Translations under genes and position numbers: made by a program | The notes under the pieces: model-generated | What the model saw: only the letters and a program-made list of their open reading frames with translations | Databases searched by the model: none | What the model was told of the DNA's origin: nothing | In this document: one piece after another, positions 58,600 to 64,000 of the stretch | Layout of the letters: each line of letters starts with the position of its first letter | Numbering within the stretch: the stretch's first letter is position 1 | NCBI GenBank assembly: GCA_047967505.1 | Contig: CM106538.1 | DNA from: Dipteris shenzhenensis | Taxonomy: Eukaryota > Polypodiophyta > Polypodiopsida > Gleicheniales | Reading direction: 5' to 3' (one strand) | Length of the DNA stretch: 64,000 nucleotides

Positions 58600-59385
58600 T
58601 CCAAATCCTGAACCCTAACCCCAAACCCTAAACCCTAGACCCTAACCCCTAAATCCTAGTCTTGGCCTTCTAAACCCAAACCATACAAACCCCCAAACCC
58701 TAAACCATAAACTCTAAACCCAAACTCCCAAACCATAAACTCTAACCCCCAAACCCTAAACCCAAACCCTAGAACCTAACCCCTAAACCCCCAACCCTAA
58801 ACCCAAACCACCAAACCCTAAACCCTAACCCCCAAGCCCTAAACCCTAAACCCTAAACCTAAACCCAAATCCCCAAAGCCTAAACCTTAATCTCCAAACC
58901 CTAAACCAAAACCTCAAAAACCTAAACCCTAACCCCCACATTTTAAACCCTAAACCCCAACCACCAAACCATAAAGCCTAACCCCCAAGCCATAAACCCT
59001 AACCCTAAAGCCTTAACCCTAACCCCCAAATCCTAAACCCTAAACCCTAAACCCTAAACCCTAACCCCTAACCATAATCATAACCCCCTAAACCCTAACC
59101 CTAAACTACAAAACTTAAACCCTAAACCCTAAACCTCAACCCCCAAATCCTAATCCCTAACCCCCTAAACCCTAACCCCAAACCCTAATCCTAACCCCCT
59201 AAACCCTAACCACAAACCCTAAACCCTAAACTCGAACCCATCCTAAAACCTTAACCCTAAACCCTATTCCCTAAAACTTAAACCCTAACTTCCCAAACAC
59301 TGAACCCTAAACTTCCCAAACCCTAACTCCTAAACCCTAAATCCCCAATCCCCAAACCTTAAGCCCAAACCCCCAAACCCTTTTT
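58600..59385 (+). repeat. telomere-like CCCTAAA array in element 3 (first)
   Basis: Degenerate CCCTAAA, AACCCCCAAA and AACCACAAAC units over about 780 bp. It has the same orientation on the plus strand as the element 1 array, although element 3 is inverted, so it is not the direct counterpart of that array. Confidence 0.85.
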
Positions 59386-60330
59386 TAATTCAAATTGATT
59401 TCACTTTAAAATAATAAGAATTTAAAATTCACATTAATAAGAAGTTTAAATTTTGACAAAGTAAATTATTATTAGTTTGAATCACAAAATTTGAAATATA
59501 AATAAATTTAATTTAACTTTATGGAAAAATATAAAAATTTAAACGTAAAATTTAGAAAATAAGACTTAAAACAAAAAATTCAAAATTTATGTAGAAGAAA
59601 ATATTAATTCTCCCTAAAAGGAAATAAATTAAACTAATATATTAATGTAAGCTAAACTACTTTTAAAAATTTCAGAAAGGTGAGAAATTTGAAATTATAC
59701 TTTCTATATTCCAACACAAAATGCATTTTTTTTCTATTATATTCCATAAGTTTTAATTGAGAAATTGAAGTAGTAAATTGAAAATGTAAGTGAAAACTCA
59801 TTTTAAATTTTAAAAAAAATGGGAAATTTGAAATTCAAGTTTCCATAAGTTTGTCTTTTCACACACTTTTCAAGTTTCCACACTTTTGTCTTTTCAAACA
59901 CCAAGGTTCATAGTTTTAAAAAAGGTGGGAAATTTGAAATTCAAGTTTCCACAAGTTTGTCTTTTCACACACTTTTCAAGTTTCCACACGTTTGTCTTTT
60001 CAAACACCAACGTTTATAGTTTTGCTTGTTTAAGTTTCGACTTAATCACAGACCAAGGTATATAGTTTTGTTTTCAAGTTTCCACACATTTACATTTAGT
60101 CATTCCTATCTTCTCTTTAGTAGCCTCTAATCTCCTTCTTTGATAGTCCCCTCTACTCCTATACCCATTGTCGTCTCTAATCTCCTTCACTATCTCTCCT
60201 CTAATATCCCTCATTGATCGTAGCTCCCACATCCCTCCATCAAAACATCTCTCCTCTATCCCTCCTTGATCGTCGTGCACTTCTTTCTCCTCCTCATTAA
60301 TAAGATTTTCTATCTCTTTCATTCTTACTC
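59386..60330 (-). other. AT-rich backbone segment of element 3, no gene
   Basis: Homologous in inverted orientation to about 11815-12800 of element 1: TTTCCACACGTTTGTCTTTT repeats at 59840-60070 and CTCCTCTATCCCTCCTTGAT-like sequence near 60240. A short minus-strand frame (60074-60322) lies in this backbone and is probably not a gene. Confidence 0.5.
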
Positions 60331-60461
60331 TCTCTCTCTCATACTCTCTCTCTCTCTCTAGAGTTTCATCTCTCTCTCTCTCTCTCTCTCTCCCTCTCTT
60401 TCTCTCTTCTCTCTCTCATGCGAGTACGCTTCTCTCTCTCTCTCTCTGTGCATCGTCTCCC

Positions 60462-60523
<62 letters not shown>

Positions 60524-60551
60524 CTCCTCTCGGTTTCCTCTCGTCTTCATT

Positions 60552-60596
<45 letters not shown>

Positions 60597-60671
60597 GCGG
60601 CAGTGGCACTCTCTCCCTATACCTCTCTCTCCCCCCTCCCTCTCCTTTGCTCTCTCCTCTCCATTTCCTCT

Positions 60672-60730
<59 letters not shown>

Positions 60731-60812
60731 TTGTGCACCCGTGATAGTGGCACTCTCTCCCTACACCTCTCTCTCTCCCCTCTCTATCCTTTGCGCTCTC
60801 TCTCTCTCTCCC

Positions 60813-60876
<64 letters not shown>

Positions 60877-60926
60877 GCACTAGTGCGGTAGCGGCACTCT
60901 CTCCCTACCACTTTCTCTCTCCCTAC

Positions 60927-60963
<37 letters not shown>

Positions 60964-61025
60964 GTGCTACCCCGGTAGCGACACTCTCTCTCTACACCTG
61001 TCTCTCCCCTCCCTCTACTTTGTGT

Positions 61026-61063
<38 letters not shown>

Positions 61064-61249
61064 GCGCGCATGCCCTACCACAGCAGCGGCATTCTCTCCC
61101 TACACCTCTGTCTCTCCTCTACCTCCCCTTTGCTCTTGCTCTCTCTGTGTCTCTCTCTCTCTCTCTCTTTCCCTACCTCTCTCTCTCGTGCGTTGCCATG
61201 GCAATTGCGCTCTCTCCCTACACCTCTCTCTCTCCTCTACCTCTCCTTT

Positions 61250-61295
<46 letters not shown>

Positions 61296-61870
61296 ACGCG
61301 TGCTACAGCGGCAATGGCACTCTCTCCCTTCCTCTCTCTCTCTCTTTCTCTCTCTGTCTCTCTATGTGTCGCTGTCACATCTCTCCCTTCACCTCTCTCT
61401 CTCTCTCCCTCGCACTGCCGTGGCAGCGTCGCTCTCTCCCTACCTCTCTCTCTCTCTCTCTCATTGCCACATCTCTCCCTTCACTCTCTCCGTTCACCTC
61501 TCTCTTTCTCACTCTCTCGCTGCCGGGTCTCTCCCTTCACCTCTCTCTCTCTCTTTCTATCTATCTTGCGTTGTCGTGGCACTGACACTCTCTCTCTTCA
61601 CCTCTCTCTCTCTCTCTCTCCCCTCTCTCTCTCTCTCTCACTGCCCCGTCTCTCCCTTCACCTCTTTCTCTCTCTCTCTCTCTCTCGCGCGTGCCCGCAC
61701 GTGCGCGTGCGTGCTACCGAGTCTCTCCCTTCACCTCTCTCTCTCTCTCTGCCACGGAAGTGACAATGGTACTCTCTCCCTTCACCTCTCTCTCTCTCTC
61801 TCTATCTATCTACATGTCTCCCCTCTGCCTTTTCCTCTCTCTCTCTCTCTCTTTTCTTTGTCTCTCTATA
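60330..61870 (-). repeat. CT tract with GC palindromes (element 3)
   Basis: Inverted counterpart of the purine tract at 9710-11760. (CT)n is interrupted by islands such as GCGTTGCCATGGCAATTGCG (about 61190-61210), CACTGCCGTGGCAGCG (about 61422) and TAGTGCGGTAGCGGCAC (about 60882), usually followed by CTCTCTCCCT. Palindromes are less perfect than in elements 1 and 2. Frames here are artefacts. Confidence 0.8.
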
Positions 61871-61879
61871 TAATAAAAT

Positions 61880-62045
61880 TTTAAAAAAATACCTGGAAGA
61901 AAGTTGAGATGTGTGCTTGTGCTTGCCTTTGCTCTTGCTCCTCCTTTTGCTTCTCCTCTTGCTCTTCCTTGTTGAAATCGGAGAAACAATGAGAGGAGGA
62001 GAGTATATATAAGAAAAGCTAGGGTTTTAAGTGCTTCTCTCTCAT
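61880..62045 (-). promoter_or_regulatory. conserved TATA module of element 3 (inverted)
   Basis: On the minus strand CCTAGCTTTTCTTATATATA, a CTCTCC patch and AAGGAAGAGCAAGAGGAGAA, nearly identical to 9545-9670. It reads toward the CT/GA tract. Confidence 0.5.
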
Positions 62046-62149
62046 TGGTCCTTACATTTCATTGTCTCCTCTCCCATTGGCCTCTCCATCACATTATCTC
62101 CTCTTCCATTTGCCCGTCCATCCAAGTACCTACTCTAGTCACCAAAAAC

Positions 62150-63205
62150 CTCCAATAACCTCCCCTCTAGTCACCCTCATTGAATGCTACTTTGGCAAAA
62201 GGCAGGCTTTCATGGGGCTGTGTTTTTCAAACTCTAGCTGGGCGTTGGGGTGTTGGGACTTGAGCAGGGGGACTAACTTGGGGAAGCCCTCTAAATTTAG
62301 ATGAGTTTACAAGTTTGTGGGAGAATCTGACTCCCAAAAAAAAATTCAATAGATAAAAAGCATGCCAAATTGCAAATACAACACAATTAAGGGAGGATTG
62401 TAGTGCGTGCTATGCGGGGAGTCCAAGGTATTGATGGGAAGAGGAGGGAGTGAGTCGAGAAGTGCCAAGTGGCAAAAAAAGGAGAGCCACAGATGTACAA
62501 GGAGTTGGAGGGCGACGTGGCAGGGGGGCGGGGATCACAAGAGGAGCCGGGGGGATCGAGGGCAGCATTGAAGGGCAACAGTCGATGGCAGGATTTGTTC
62601 GCAAGTTGTCGACGACGGGGGGCCTACAAGAGGTGGGTCGTCGGTGGGAGTGAACTTTGAAGAAGTAGAAGAAGATCGGTGAGTCACAAGTGACTCGTGG
62701 TGGCCATTGGTAAAGAAGAAGAAGGAGATGAGTCACTGCTGCTGACCGGTGGTGGTGGCTAGCCGGGCAGCAGAGTTGGCGGGCAAGAGGCAAATTTAAT
62801 GGGTTCACATTTCCAACATCATAACGCAAGTGTATATTCAAAGCATTGATGGAGAAGGTTCATGATGTATGTATATACATGTGTGTGTATATATATATAT
62901 ATGTGTATGATGTATCATGCATGGTGATGTGAATGGGGTCCAATAGGATGGGTGATCATGGTGATGATGGATAAAGAGATGGGATGTTAACTCGAGCAAA
63001 GTAACTAGGGTTACCACGTGGCCTCTGATCCTGATGACAAGGCTTCTTCATCAATGGCTCTATTGATTTCAATGCACTCTTTGTTTTCATCTTTGGACTT
63101 CTTTTTCTTCTTCTTGTTTGTCTTGTTTGAAAATCACAACCCCATGGAAGCTTGCCTTTTGCCAAAATAGCATTCAATGAGGGTGACTAGAGGTTTTTGG
63201 AGGCT
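62150..63205. mobile_element. TIR element of about 1 kb inserted in element 3
   Basis: Left CTCTAGTCACCCTCATTGAA, then TGCTACTTTGGCAAAAGGC (about 62169-62210), pairs with the inverted copy at about 63145-63195. TIRs are about 55-60 bp with a few mismatches. The interior includes GC-richer sequence (62390-62830) unlike its surroundings, with short overlapping frames on both strands, possibly captured host DNA, and an (AT)n/(GT)n patch near 62880. It separates the TATA module from the C-rich minisatellite, which are adjacent in element 1. Target duplication not resolved. Confidence 0.55.
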
Positions 63206-63209
63206 GTAG

Positions 63210-63480
63210 CACCTCCCCCTCTCCCACCTCCCCCTCTCCCACCCACTCCCACTCCCACCCTCCCACTCCCATCCTCCCACCGCCACCCCCACCCCCACCT
63301 CCCCCACTCCCACTCCCACTCCCACTCCCACTCCCTCTCCCACTCCCACGCCCACCTCCCCCTCTCCTACTCCCACTCCCACTTCCACACTCCCATTCTC
63401 CCTTTCTCCCACTCCCAGCCTCCCACCTCCCACTCCCATTCGCACATTCGTACTACCCTCAATTCCACTCCCACTTATCA
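63210..63480 (-). repeat. C-rich minisatellite (inverted G-rich array) of element 3
   Basis: CACTCCCACTCCCACTCCC units, the complement of the GGGAGTGGGAG array of element 1, in the matching place relative to the AT spacer (63481-63540, with ACTTAAATGAACGATATTAC) that also occurs at about 8395-8445. Confidence 0.8.
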
Positions 63481-63534
63481 ATCCTAATGAAAACTATTAC
63501 TTAAATGAACGATATTACTTAAATCAACCATAGG

Positions 63535-64000
63535 CTTTAAGGTTTAGGGTTTGGGGGTTTGGGTTTAGGGTTTAGGGTTTGGGGGTTGAGGTTTAGGGTT
63601 TAGGGTTTGGGAGTTAGGGTTTTGGGTTTAGGGATTAGGGGTTAGTTTTTACAGGTTAGGGTTTAGGGTTTGAGGGTCAAGATTCACGTTTACAGTTTAG
63701 GGAATAGGGGTTAGGGTTTAGGAGTTAGGATTTAGGGTGTAGAGGGCCAAGACTAGGGTTTAAGATCTAAGGATTAGGGGTTAAGATTTAGGGACTAGGG
63801 GTAAGGGTTTGGGAGTTAGGGTTTGGGGGTTAGGGTTTAAGATTTAGAGGGACAAGATTAGGGTTTAAGGTTTAGAGGTTAGAGTTTAGGGGTTAGGGGG
63901 CCAAGATTAGGGTTTTAGGTTTAGGGGTTAGGGTTTAGGATTTAGGGTTAAGAGGTCTAGGATTAGGATTTAGGGTTTAAGAATTGGGGGTTAGGGTTTA
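63535..64000 (-). repeat. telomere-like TTTAGGG array in element 3 (second)
   Basis: Degenerate TTTAGGG, GGGGGTTAGGGTTTA and AAGATTAGGG units reaching the window edge. This is the inverted counterpart of 7370-8392 in element 1. Confidence 0.85.

Larger units (their letters stand above)
51625..64000 (+). mobile_element. Element 3: partial giant TIR transposon, inverted, running off the window
   Basis: Starts AACACTTATTTCATTAATTT followed by TGGACTTGTCAATGTACAAA, matching the right end of element 1 for about 300 bp in reverse complement. The order of modules is element 1 reversed: AT-rich hairpin zone, then an extra segment (about 51960-58440) with a C48-like gene, a telomere-like array, a TTTGAAAAGAC-type AT zone, a CT tract with GC palindromes, an inverted TATA module, a C-rich minisatellite and a TTTAGGG array at the window edge. 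By analogy its DUF7869-like gene should lie just beyond 64000. The far TIR and duplication cannot be checked. Confidence 0.75.

Noticed and set aside
60366-61884. Ser/Leu-rich plus-strand frames and an Arg/Glu-rich minus frame
   Set aside because: (CT)n microsatellite; no domain.

Overview
The window looks like repeat-rich nuclear DNA of a land plant. Evidence: long arrays of degenerate plant-type telomere repeats (CCCTAAA/TTTAGGG), a decayed UDP-glycosyltransferase with a plant-type PSPG box, GT-AG introns in several relics, and plant-type Ty3/gypsy, LINE and MITE debris. I cannot name the species; a spore-bearing plant is only a guess. No rRNA or tRNA gene was recognised, and no intact host gene.

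The main content is a family of very large terminal-inverted-repeat (TIR) DNA elements, which I believe is the undescribed system here. Element 1 (2767-13160, 10.4 kb) and element 2 (29168-44328, 15.2 kb) are complete. Both start and end with a shared TIR of about 26 bp beginning AACACYTATTTCATTAATTT, and both are flanked by exact 4-bp duplications (TATT and GACC). Element 3 begins at 51625 in the opposite orientation and runs off the right edge. Elements 1 and 2 each carry one decayed gene for a DUF7869-like protein, the candidate transposase (family named from memory). Element 2 sits inside the coding sequence of a related gene: its two halves (29019-29167 and 44329-45614) rejoin exactly once one copy of the GACC duplication is removed.

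The elements share one layout. After one TIR and the DUF7869-like gene comes a block of tandem repeats: telomere-like in element 1, a 182-bp satellite with a 546-bp higher-order period in element 2, telomere-like in element 3. Next are a G-rich minisatellite, a TATA-containing module, a long purine-only tract punctuated by short GC palindromes, an AT-rich end with small hairpins, and the second TIR. Element 3 additionally holds a multi-exon gene for a C48 (Ulp1-like) peptidase whose active-site residues look altered.

Regions: 1-2766 unknown sequence plus a Ty3/gypsy pol relic; 2767-13160 element 1; 13161-20077 two MITEs, purine-rich sequence and microsatellites; 20078-26729 a UDP-glycosyltransferase pseudogene split by about 5.1 kb of inserted DNA that includes a foldback element; 26730-29018 unrecognised; 29019-45614 the split DUF7869-like fragment with element 2 inside; 45615-48600 a second DUF7869-like family and a 57-bp repeat array; 48600-50460 a LINE tail and a three-exon relic; 51625-64000 element 3, itself hit by a 1-kb TIR element.
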